Shown one piece after another: positions 1 through 5,174 of a stretch of 5,174 nucleotides of DNA; position 1 is the stretch's first letter, and each line of letters starts with the position of its first letter. Source of the DNA: Propionibacteriaceae bacterium (GTDB taxonomy: Bacteria > Actinomycetota > Actinomycetes > Propionibacteriales > Propionibacteriaceae). The notes beneath the pieces are model-generated. The model saw only the letters and a program-made list of their open reading frames with translations. It did no database searches and had not been told where the DNA came from. The translations under genes were made by a program, and so were the position numbers. Where the stretch lies: contig JAIRRM010000187.1 in the NCBI GenBank assembly GCA_031255975.1, positions 1-5,174 on the forward strand, written 5' to 3'.

Positions 1-604
1 ATTCGTCTGCGAGCCGCACCCGCCCGGCATCCGGGCTGACGACGGTCATATCATCGGTGCCGTACTTCGCCTCAACGTAGTCGGCAAGCACCGGCAGGCC
101 GGAAAGATGGTCAAGTGGACCGTCGAAGAAGCCCTGAATCTGGCTGGCATGTAGGTCAACCGAGATGATGCGGTCGGCCCCGGCGGTACGGAACAGATCG
201 GCGACGAGTCGGGCGCTGATGGGTTCACGGCCCAGATGCTTTTTGTCCTGGCGGCCATACGGGTAGAACGGCACCACCACGGTGATGCGGCGCGCCGAAG
301 CCCGCTTCAGCGCATCCACCATGATGAGCAGTTCCATCACCCACTCGTTTACCGGCGCGGGCGCGCTTTGGATCACGAAGGCGTCACAGCCGCGCACCGA
401 TTCCTCGTAGCGTACGTACACCTCAGAGTTGGCGTATGAAATGAGGCGCGACGGGGTGAGATTGATGCCGAGCAGATCGGCCACCTCGGTGGCCAACTCT
501 GGGTGCGCCCGCCCCGAGAAGACCATCATTTGCTTTACTTCGGGCGACTTCTCGACGCAAGACACGCGGCACTCCCCACTGGGTTCGATCGGAACAGACA
601 CCAT
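1..604 (-). CDS. prs: Ribose-phosphate pyrophosphokinase (PRPP synthase), 3' end outside window
   Basis: Transfers pyrophosphate from ATP to ribose-5-phosphate to make PRPP, the cytoplasmic precursor of purines, pyrimidines, His, Trp and NAD. About 201 codons are visible; the family is usually about 310-330 residues, so the flexible loop and the C-terminal PRPP-binding Asp-Asp motif lie beyond the left edge. Visible landmarks: SGRAHPEL (residues 30-37), ESVRGCDAF (68-76), PFYPYGRQDKKHLGREPISA (112-131), the catalytic-histidine segment DLHASQIQGFFDGP (150-163) and VVSPDAGRVR (188-197). The usual F-x-D/N-G-E ATP-binding motif reads YANSE (57-61). Start is uncertain: ATG 604 is the farthest upstream possibility, because an in-frame TGA lies at 616-614, but it has no clear Shine-Dalgarno sequence and adds a non-conserved, Cys-containing extension. 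The tandem ATGs at 529 and 526 would give a start nearer to many homologues. It lies 59 bp after glmU on the same strand and is probably cotranscribed. Family identity is very secure. Confidence 0.96.
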   Translation of the reverse strand, partial: MVSVPIEPSGECRVSCVEKSPEVKQMMVFSGRAHPELATEVADLLGINLTPSRLISYANSEVYVRYEESVRGCDAFVIQSAPAPVNEWVMELLIMVDALKRASARRITVVVPFYPYGRQDKKHLGREPISARLVADLFRTAGADRIISVDLHASQIQGFFDGPLDHLSGLPVLADYVEAKYGTDDMTVVSPDAGRVRLADE

Positions 605-647
605 CGTACTCGCTCAGCGAAGGAGCGGCTGGTTTGCGCCATCTCCG

Positions 648-652
648 CCTCC
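648..652 (-). promoter_or_regulatory. Strong Shine-Dalgarno-like GGAGG in the glmU-prs gap
   Basis: GGAGG lies on the minus strand five bases before an ATG at 642-640, the best ribosome-binding site near the glmU-prs junction. That ATG is not in the prs frame. It opens a 35-codon frame ending with TAA at 537-535, five bases before the in-frame prs ATG at 529. It could couple translation into prs from the ATG at 529, or be a relic of rearrangement. Whether it is used is unknown. Confidence 0.3.
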
Positions 653-663
653 GGCGGTCGAAC

Positions 664-1731
664 TCAGCGCGGCGACGCGGGCGACACTCGGGCACCAGGC
701 TCCACCGTGTCGCCCGGTTTGAGTTCCACGAAGGGGCCGACGCGCGCGCCGTCGCCGATTTCAGCGAGTTCCGCGTGTACCCGCACCACCCGGGCACCCT
801 CGCCCACTTCGCAACTTTTCAAAGTGGTGTACGGGCCGATCACCGCATCGGCGGCGATCGACGTGGCCCCGTGTAGTTCCACACCGGGCAGCAAAGTCAC
901 GTCGGGGGCGATGTCCACGTCGGCGTCGATCCAGGTGCTCGACGGATCGATCACGCTCACCCCGGCACGCATCCAACCCTCAACCATACGACGGTTGTAC
1001 TCCGCGGTGAGCCGGGCCAACTGCACCCGGTCGTTGACCCCTTCGCTCTGCCAGACATCGGGGTTGAGGTACGCGGCGACGAAACCGCCGTCAGCCGCCG
1101 CCAGTTCGATTACGTCGGTGAGGTAAAGCTGCTGCTGGACGTTGTCGGCGGTGAGCCGGGCCAGCCCCGAACGCAGCACCTCGGCGTCGAACACAAACAC
1201 TCCGGAGTTGATCTCGTCGATGGCCAACTCCGCTTCGGTGGCGTCACGGTGCTCCACGATGCGCACCACCCGGTCACCCTCACGTACGATGCGCCCGTAG
1301 CCGGTGGGGTCGTCGCTGACGGCGGTCATCACGGTGACGGCGGCACCAGCGCCGCGATGCTTGGCCACCATGTCGAGCAGCGTGTCTCCTTGCAGCAGTG
1401 GCACGTCGCCCATGGTGACCACCACGTCTCCCGTCACCGGGTTTTCCGCGTCCAAAGCGGCAAGCGCCACCCGTACCGCGTCACCGGTGCCGCGTAACTC
1501 CTCCTGTACCGCAGTGATCGCATACGGCGCGACAGTACCGAGCTTGGCGACTACATCGTCGCGTTGATGCCCGACCACCACCACCAACCGCTCCGGGCGC
1601 AACGGCTCCACCGCGTCGATCGCGTGTGCCAGCAGCGTACGGCCCGCGATGGTGTGCAGCAGCTTGGATTGTTTCGATTTCATCCGGGTGCCCTCGCCCG
1701 CCGCCAGCACAATGACCGTTGGGTTGCTCAT
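664..1731 (-). CDS. glmU: GlmU lacking most of its acetyltransferase domain: UDP-GlcNAc pyrophosphorylase
   Basis: GlmU normally acetylates glucosamine-1-phosphate (C-terminal domain) and then joins GlcNAc-1-P to UTP (N-terminal domain), giving UDP-GlcNAc for peptidoglycan. The uridylyltransferase half is intact: LAAGEGTRM (9-17) with Lys23, Q76 and GTG (81-83), the metal-binding Asp of MGDVPLL (107-113), PTGYGRI (142-148), IVEHRDAT (158-165), EINSGVFVF (173-181) and GVND (231-234). A left-handed beta-helix begins at about residue 265 and runs to GPFVELKPG, after which the frame reads SPASPR and stops. Full-length homologues have about 450-495 residues; this one has 355. The region that would hold the catalytic His (His363 in E. 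coli), the nearby Tyr and Asn, and the acetyl-CoA-binding coils is absent. By inference this is a pyrophosphorylase without acetyltransferase activity. Start ATG 1731 directly precedes the canonical N-terminus; its ribosome-binding site is weak. The gene follows tRNA-Gln by 54 bp and precedes prs by 59 bp. Confidence 0.93.
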   Translation of the reverse strand: MSNPTVIVLAAGEGTRMKSKQSKLLHTIAGRTLLAHAIDAVEPLRPERLVVVVGHQRDDVVAKLGTVAPYAITAVQEELRGTGDAVRVALAALDAENPVTGDVVVTMGDVPLLQGDTLLDMVAKHRGAGAAVTVMTAVSDDPTGYGRIVREGDRVVRIVEHRDATEAELAIDEINSGVFVFDAEVLRSGLARLTADNVQQQLYLTDVIELAAADGGFVAAYLNPDVWQSEGVNDRVQLARLTAEYNRRMVEGWMRAGVSVIDPSSTWIDADVDIAPDVTLLPGVELHGATSIAADAVIGPYTTLKSCEVGEGARVVRVHAELAEIGDGARVGPFVELKPGDTVEPGARVSPASPR

Positions 1732-1785
1732 GGATCGAGTCTACTGGGCACCTCGGCGACCCCGCCACGCCCGACGGATGCCGCG

Positions 1786-1867
1786 TGGTTCCCCGGGCAG
1801 GAGTCGAACCTGCTTCGCTTATCCAGATTCAAAGTCTGGCGGGCCCTACCGAAAGACCAACCGGGGA
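1786..1867 (-). tRNA. tRNA-Gln, anticodon UUG, CCA encoded
   Basis: The sequence folds by eye into a complete cloverleaf. The acceptor stem TCCCCGG (1867-1861) pairs with CCGGGGA (1796-1790), followed by discriminator A (1789) and an encoded CCA (1788-1786). The D arm is GGTC/GGCC. The anticodon stem CCAGA/TCTGG encloses loop CTTTGAA, with anticodon TTG at 1832-1830. The T arm GCAGG/CCTGC encloses the canonical loop TTCGACT. The weak U1-A72 first pair is typical of bacterial tRNA-Gln. Two features are odd: a 9-base variable region (1822-1814), where class I tRNAs have 4-5, and two bases instead of one between the D and anticodon stems. It lies 54 bp upstream of glmU with no terminator visible, so read-through into glmU-prs is possible. 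A tRNA-Gln next to glmU is also known in mycobacteria. Confidence 0.92.
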
Positions 1868-1881
1868 ATGCGACCTCCAGC

Positions 1882-1910
1882 TTACTAACACCTGTACATA
1901 AATGCGACAA
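1882..1910 (-). promoter_or_regulatory. Candidate promoter for tRNA-Gln (and perhaps glmU-prs)
   Basis: On the minus strand a -35-like TTGTCG (1910-1905; four of six consensus bases) is followed after 17 bases by a weak -10-like TAGTAA (1887-1882). This would start transcription at about 1875, some 8 bases before the mature tRNA 5' end, a normal leader length. The -10 match is poor, so this is a candidate only. It overlaps the upstream region of the divergent tetR gene. Confidence 0.35.
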
Positions 1911-1919
1911 TGGGCGCAT
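1902..1919. promoter_or_regulatory. Possible operator: inverted repeat ATGCG-N8-CGCAT
   Basis: Perfect 5-bp arms at 1902-1906 and 1915-1919 flank an 8-bp spacer, 18 bp in all, within the usual size range of TetR-family operators. It covers the -35-like element of the divergent tRNA promoter and reaches the first possible tetR start codon. Binding here could repress both directions. With arms this short, chance is a real alternative. Confidence 0.25.
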
Positions 1920-2622
1920 GAGTCCAGCACCTGATCCCGGCAAGGCCAGGGTACGTATGACCAGTCAGCAGCGCCGGGAACAGTTGATCGCGGTGGCGCG
2001 GACATTGTTTGCCGAACGCGGCATGGAGGGTACGTCCATTGAAGACATAGCGCAGGCCGCCGCCGTCAGCAAACCGGTGATTTACGGACACTTCGGCGAC
2101 AAGGGCGGCTTGTACGCGGTGGTGGTCGACCGCGAAACGAGTCGGTTGGACGCCGCCATCCAGGGCGCTATCCACACCCCAAATGCCCACTACCGCGAGG
2201 TGATCGAACGCGGAGCCTTCGCGCTGCTGGATTACATCGACGAGTTCCCCGAGGGGTTCCGTATCATCAGCCGCGACCCCATCAACCGAGACCCAACCAG
2301 CGCCGATCCGGGCGAGACCTCGTTCTCGTCCATCCTCAACGACATCGCCAGCAGTGTCGAAGACATGCTGCTACCCGAGTTCGAGTGGCGCGGTTTTGAG
2401 CCCAGTCTGGCCGGGCCGTTGTCGCAGGCGCTCGTCGGGCTGGTCGCCATGGCCGGGCAGTATTGGCTGGAGACCAGGGAACCGGCCAAGGAGGAACTGG
2501 TACGTCAGCTCGTCAACCTGGCATGGAACGGCTTGGCGAACCTGGAGACCGATCCGCAACTCATCACCAAACCGGCACATGCGGTAAATGGGGAACGGGA
2601 ACTGGTGCTGCCACGCGCGTAA
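1918..2622 (+). CDS. TetR/AcrR-family transcriptional regulator beside glmU-prs
   Basis: A one-component DNA-binding repressor of 234 residues. The N-terminal helix-turn-helix domain spans about residues 17-70: RREQLIAVARTLFAERG (19-35), the HTH core TSIEDIAQAAAVSKPVIYGHF (39-59), then LYAVVVDRE (65-73). The ligand-binding domain contains ALLDYIDEFPEGFRI, a WRGFEP segment, GQYWLETREP and VNLAWNGLANLE. This wording matches the conserved actinobacterial TetR encoded divergently from glmU-prs (Rv1019 in M. tuberculosis, from memory). Ligand and targets are not evident from sequence. A C-terminal tail of about 23 residues (212-234) looks non-conserved. Two starts compete: ATG 1918, with no Shine-Dalgarno sequence but including an RVRM segment I recall from homologues, and ATG 1957, preceded by AGGG at 1948-1951, giving 221 residues. 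It is the only plus-strand gene here. Its back-to-back position suggests self-regulation or control of tRNA-Gln/glmU/prs, which is inference. Confidence 0.94.
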   Translation: MSPAPDPGKARVRMTSQQRREQLIAVARTLFAERGMEGTSIEDIAQAAAVSKPVIYGHFGDKGGLYAVVVDRETSRLDAAIQGAIHTPNAHYREVIERGAFALLDYIDEFPEGFRIISRDPINRDPTSADPGETSFSSILNDIASSVEDMLLPEFEWRGFEPSLAGPLSQALVGLVAMAGQYWLETREPAKEELVRQLVNLAWNGLANLETDPQLITKPAHAVNGERELVLPRA

Positions 2623-2637
2623 CGCGACATGATCCGC

Positions 2638-3612
2638 TCAGGCGGCGGATGAGTGGGCGCTAATCAGATGCGCGCCCCGGGCCGGGGCGGTCACCCCAAC
2701 GGCGGCACGTACTCGCGGCAAAACGCGCAACTCACCCACCAGATCCGCTAAGGCGCGGGGATTTTCGACGAGAAACGCGCAAGTGGGGCCGGAACCGGAA
2801 ACCAATCCCCCCAGCACACCTGGATAGGAACGCCCGTAGGCCAGCGTGTCCGCAAGAGCCGGGCAGAGATCCAGTGCGGCTGGTTCCAAATCGTTGGACA
2901 ACATCTTGCCAAGGGTTTTGGCATCACCGGCGATGAGCGCCGCGAGCAGTTCGTGGGGCACGTCCGCGGGACGTTTCGGAGCCGCCGCCCCGTTCAACTC
3001 GTCGAAGCGCTGAAATACCGCCGGGGTGGACAGACCGGTCTCGGCGAACGCCAACGCCCAGTAGTAGGTACCCCGGCACATCAACGGCACCATGTCGGTG
3101 CCCCGACCGTGAGCGATCACCGTACCGCCGTTGAGCGAGAACGGCACGTCAGAGCCAAGCTCGGCGGCAAGCAGTTGCAGCTCATTGGGGCTGAGTTCGA
3201 GCCCCCACAGTTCGGAACAGGCCACCAGCGTGCCCGCCGCGTCGGCGGAACCCCCCGCCATGCCACCCGCCACCGGAATCTGTTTGTCTATCTCGATGCT
3301 GGCACCGTATGACGGTAGCCCGTATCGGCTTCGTAGCAGTCGGGCCGCCTGCGCCCCCAGATCGGTGCCGTCCGTGGGCACCAAATGCGCCTGCGCGCCA
3401 CGCACCAGCACACTTATCACCCCACCCAGCACCGGCATGGCGGTGATCTCGTCGTAGAGCCCGACCGCCTGGAACACCGTCAGCAGCGGGTGGTAACCAT
3501 CGTCGGCTCGCTGCCCAACATTCAGTGTCAGGTTGATCTTCGCCGGCACCCGCACCTTCACGCGATTCGGCCCAAGTGGAGTGAGATCGTTCCAAGGGAA
3601 CTCGGGACTCAT
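2638..3612 (-). CDS. ispE: 4-diphosphocytidyl-2-C-methyl-D-erythritol kinase
   Basis: A GHMP-superfamily kinase of the MEP (non-mevalonate) pathway. It phosphorylates the 2-hydroxyl of CDP-ME with ATP, on the way to isoprenoids such as menaquinone side chains and undecaprenyl phosphate. It has 324 residues from ATG 3612, slightly above the usual 290-315. Motifs: RVPAKINLTLNVG (21-33) with the conserved Lys25, DDGYHPLLTVFQAV (37-50), the ATP-binding glycine-rich loop PVAGGMAGGSADAA (113-126), LGSDVPF (152-158) with the catalytic Asp155, and VSGSGPTCAFL (271-281). The closing GAHLISA is like the mycobacterial protein. The first 17 or so residues before RVKVRVPAKIN are not conserved. Start is uncertain: ATG 3612 lacks a Shine-Dalgarno sequence, while an in-frame TTG at 3666 lies 11 bases after a perfect GGAGGTGA. 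It follows rsmA on the same strand by 109 bp and converges on tetR with 15 bp between the two stops. Confidence 0.96.
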   Translation of the reverse strand: MSPEFPWNDLTPLGPNRVKVRVPAKINLTLNVGQRADDGYHPLLTVFQAVGLYDEITAMPVLGGVISVLVRGAQAHLVPTDGTDLGAQAARLLRSRYGLPSYGASIEIDKQIPVAGGMAGGSADAAGTLVACSELWGLELSPNELQLLAAELGSDVPFSLNGGTVIAHGRGTDMVPLMCRGTYYWALAFAETGLSTPAVFQRFDELNGAAAPKRPADVPHELLAALIAGDAKTLGKMLSNDLEPAALDLCPALADTLAYGRSYPGVLGGLVSGSGPTCAFLVENPRALADLVGELRVLPRVRAAVGVTAPARGAHLISAHSSAA

Positions 3613-3721
3613 ACCACTACGGTACGCGCTTCCACCCCTAACCTTCTTCCTTCCCCTGCCGCCCAACGCCCCCTTCCTCACCTCCGGCGGCATCGGTTTC
3701 GGGCCGTGACGCGGGGAGCGA
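3613..3721 (-). other. rsmA-ispE intergenic region with purine-rich strand
   Basis: This 109-bp gap is the largest gene-free stretch in the window. Its minus strand is purine-rich over about 3635-3685 (runs of G and A, few pyrimidines). It contains an in-frame upstream ATG (3693) and TTG (3666) for ispE. I see no terminator hairpin with a T-run and no convincing -10 box, so rsmA and ispE may share a transcript. Confidence 0.5.
3678..3685 (-). promoter_or_regulatory. Perfect Shine-Dalgarno GGAGGTGA upstream of ispE
   Basis: Eight bases complementary to the 16S rRNA 3' end lie on the minus strand, 11 bases before an in-frame TTG (3666) and 65 bases before ATG 3612. If functional, it argues for an ispE product about 18 residues longer, with a basic N-terminus. 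The spacing is longer than ideal and TTG starts are uncommon, so it may be chance in a purine-rich tract. Confidence 0.25.
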
Positions 3722-4561
3722 TCAACTGGAGGCCGACGCCAGGCGTGCGAAATCGGCGATGTTCAGCGTCTCGCCGCGGGCGGTCGGGTCGATGCCCGCC
3801 TGTCGCAGCGCCGCCTCGGCGGCGGCACTGGAACCGTAGTAGCCGGCCAGGGCCCCGCGCAGCATCTTGCGGCGTTGCGCGAAGGCGGCGTCTATCACCG
3901 CGAACACCTGTTCGCGGCTCGCTGGGGTCTCAGGCGGCGCGGTGCGTTCGATGGCCACCAGCCCGGACGCTACATTCGGCACCGGCCAGAATACGTTCGC
4001 CGGTACGGTGCCCACCCGTCGCCCAACCGCATACCACGCCAGCTTCGCACTGGGAACTCCATACGCCTTGGAGTTTGGTTCGGCCACCAGCCGGTCGGCC
4101 ACCTCTAGCTGCACCATCACCAGAGCGGATGCGATCATCGGGAATGTAGCCAGCACATGCAGCAACACCGGCACCGAAATGTTGTAGGGCAGATTCGCCA
4201 CCAGTTTCGTCGGCTGCCGCCCCGGGAGTTCGCTCACCTCCAGGGCGTCCGCGGTGATGACGGCGAGTCGCTCCATAGCCTCGGGGAGCAGTCGCGCCAC
4301 CGTACGAGGCAGTAGTTCTGCCAGCGCCGGTTCGATCTCGACGGCGCTCACATCCGCCCCGGCCTCCAGCAACCCCAGCGTGAGCGAACCCAACCCCGGC
4401 CCGATCTCCAGCAGCGCATCGCCGGACCGCACCCCCGCCAGGGCGACGATACGGCGCACCGTGTTGGCGTCGTGCACGAAGTTCTGCCCGCGTTGCTTGC
4501 TGGGCCGCAACCCGATCTCGGCGGCGAGTTCACGGATAGTACGCGGGTCGAGCAGCGTCAT
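3722..4561 (-). CDS. rsmA: 16S rRNA (adenine1518-N6/adenine1519-N6)-dimethyltransferase
   Basis: RsmA (KsgA) uses S-adenosylmethionine to dimethylate two adjacent adenines in the 3' terminal hairpin of 16S rRNA late in small-subunit assembly; loss confers kasugamycin resistance in many bacteria. It has 279 residues, normal for the family. Seen here: RGQNFVHD (24-31), SAM-binding motif [12 protein letters not shown] (51-61), the acidic residue ending motif II in AVEIEP (73-78), the catalytic NLPYN (123-127), [10 protein letters not shown] (149-158), [10 protein letters not shown] (191-200), and the C-terminal FAQRRKML (227-234) and RGETLNI (262-268). ATG 4561 is chosen because it overlaps the tatD stop as ATGA, a mark of translational coupling, and GGGGG lies upstream. 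A GTG at 4573 would add four residues. It is the middle gene of a tatD-rsmA-ispE series. Confidence 0.97.
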   Translation of the reverse strand: MTLLDPRTIRELAAEIGLRPSKQRGQNFVHDANTVRRIVALAGVRSGDALLEIGPGLGSLTLGLLEAGADVSAVEIEPALAELLPRTVARLLPEAMERLAVITADALEVSELPGRQPTKLVANLPYNISVPVLLHVLATFPMIASALVMVQLEVADRLVAEPNSKAYGVPSAKLAWYAVGRRVGTVPANVFWPVPNVASGLVAIERTAPPETPASREQVFAVIDAAFAQRRKMLRGALAGYYGSSAAAEAALRQAGIDPTARGETLNIADFARLASASS

Positions 4562-5174
4562 CGGTGCCCCCACGTCCCGCCGTAAGCAGCCTCGGCGTTA
4601 TCGCTGAGTATGCCGCAGAGTTCCGCCACGTCCATGCCCAATTCGCTCGCCATAAAACGTAGCGTGTGCGGAATCAGGTACGGCGCGTTACGTCTGCCCC
4701 GCTCTGGCATCGGAGTGAGGTACGGGGCATCCGTCTCGATGAGGATGCGCTCACGCGGCGTGGCCGCAAGTACGTCGCGTAGGTATTGATTTGCTTTATA
4801 GGTGATGACCCCCGGAAAGGAGAGCCAAGCCCCGCGCGCCAGGCATTCGCGCGCAAACGCCACGTCTGCGCTGAAACAGTGCATCACCACGCGCTCTGGC
4901 ACCCCGGCGGCATCCAGCGCCTTGAGGATGTCGGCGTGGGCATCACGGTCATGCACGGCGAGCGTGAGCCCCCGTTCGTTGGCGATACGGATGTGCGCCG
5001 CGAACGAACGCCACTGTCGAGTTTGAGCCTCTTGGTCACGAGTACGGAAGTAGTCCAGGCCAGTTTCACCGATGCCCCGCACATACGGCGTCTCTGTAGC
5101 CAGCGCGTCGATCTCCTCCAACGCCAGTTCCAGTTCGGCATCGCTCATCCGGCCCGCGTCATTAGGGTGAACGG
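4558..5174 (-). CDS. tatD: TatD-family metal-dependent hydrolase/DNase, 5' end outside window
   Basis: A TIM-barrel amidohydrolase-superfamily protein. Characterised relatives are Mg-dependent 3'-5' exonucleases acting on DNA, implicated in repair; despite the name they are not needed for Tat export. The visible 204 residues begin at VHPNDAGR and continue through the right edge, so the first 60-100 residues, including the N-terminal DxHxH metal site, are missing. Metal ligands seen: Glu36 in [10 protein letters not shown], His74 in [10 protein letters not shown], His98 in VMHCFSAD and Asp148 in [10 protein letters not shown]. The C-terminal part [10 protein letters not shown] and the end SDNAEAAYG are also typical. 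An internal ATG at 5148 is not the start, because the conserved frame runs on upstream of it. The stop overlaps the rsmA ATG by four bases. In many actinobacteria rpfB stands between these two genes; here it does not. Confidence 0.95.
   Translation of the reverse strand, partial: VHPNDAGRMSDAELELALEEIDALATETPYVRGIGETGLDYFRTRDQEAQTRQWRSFAAHIRIANERGLTLAVHDRDAHADILKALDAAGVPERVVMHCFSADVAFARECLARGAWLSFPGVITYKANQYLRDVLAATPRERILIETDAPYLTPMPERGRRNAPYLIPHTLRFMASELGMDVAELCGILSDNAEAAYGGTWGHR

Noticed and set aside
605..663. Out-of-frame remainder of the GlmU acetyltransferase domain
   Set aside because: All three minus-strand frames were read. None resembles the expected hexapeptide coils, and the gap is far too short to hold about 100 residues.
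503..1126. 207-codon plus-strand open frame opposite prs and glmU
   Set aside because: Shadow frame with low-complexity Ser/Thr/Ala composition. The minus-strand genes explain this DNA.
1755..1766. GGCG-ACCC-CGCC hairpin between tRNA-Gln and glmU as a terminator
   Set aside because: Only four base pairs and no T-run, so too weak to call.
1893..1898. TGTACA palindrome in the tetR-tRNA gap as an operator half
   Set aside because: A six-base palindrome is too short to support, and no second copy is present nearby.
1564..1917. Upstream extension of the tetR frame by 118 codons
   Set aside because: It would read antisense through the start of glmU and the whole tRNA gene. The conserved TetR domain begins only after 1957.
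1910..1921. Three-codon mini-ORF (ATG GGC GCA TGA) overlapping the tetR start as ATGA
   Set aside because: It is tiny and without a Shine-Dalgarno sequence. Overlap with the inverted repeat makes chance the simpler reading.
2616..2626. Palindrome CGCGT-A-ACGCG over the tetR stop as a terminator
   Set aside because: The single-base centre cannot form a hairpin loop and no T-run follows. Short CG palindromes are common in such GC-rich DNA.
3385..4149. 254-codon plus-strand open frame across ispE and rsmA
   Set aside because: It is antisense to two clearly conserved genes, is rich in Arg, Pro and Ser as GC-rich shadow frames are, and shows no recognisable domain.

Overview
The window is a GC-rich piece of chromosome from a member of the Actinomycetota. 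The assignment rests on gene content and wording: the NLPYN-type RsmA, the IspE GHMP motif PVAGGMAGGSADAA, the Prs box GRAHPEL, and a TetR regulator of the type that sits beside glmU-prs in mycobacteria and streptomycetes. M. tuberculosis keeps the same genes close together (tatD-rpfB-ksgA-ispE, and prsA-glmU-tRNA-Gln-tetR). No lower rank can be supported from the sequence alone.

Layout, right to left along the minus strand: the 3' two thirds of tatD (5174-4558), rsmA/ksgA overlapping it by 4 bp (to 3722), a 109-bp gap, and ispE (3612-2638). Convergent to ispE, with only 15 bp between stop codons, is a plus-strand tetR gene (1918-2622). Divergent from tetR across about 50 bp lies a minus-strand tRNA-Gln(UUG) (1867-1786), followed by glmU (1731-664) and the first two thirds of prs (604 to the left edge). 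Nearly every base is used; the only gene-free stretches are about 50-110 bp.

The genes supply basic precursors and maintain translation: TatD is a metal-dependent DNase, RsmA dimethylates 16S rRNA, IspE makes an isoprenoid intermediate, GlmU makes UDP-GlcNAc for the wall, and Prs makes PRPP for nucleotides, His and Trp. The TetR protein, encoded back to back with the tRNA-glmU-prs unit, is a candidate local regulator, and a short inverted repeat lies in the shared promoter region.

The strongest oddity is GlmU. Its uridylyltransferase half is complete, but the reading frame stops at 355 residues, before the catalytic part of the acetyltransferase domain. The missing part is not present in any frame of the 59 bp before prs. 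Lesser oddities are an ambiguous prs start near a strong Shine-Dalgarno sequence, a long variable region in the tRNA, an altered ATP-binding motif in Prs, and the absence of rpfB between tatD and rsmA. Otherwise this is an ordinary core-genome region; I see no mobile element, CRISPR array, defence system or other new multi-gene system.
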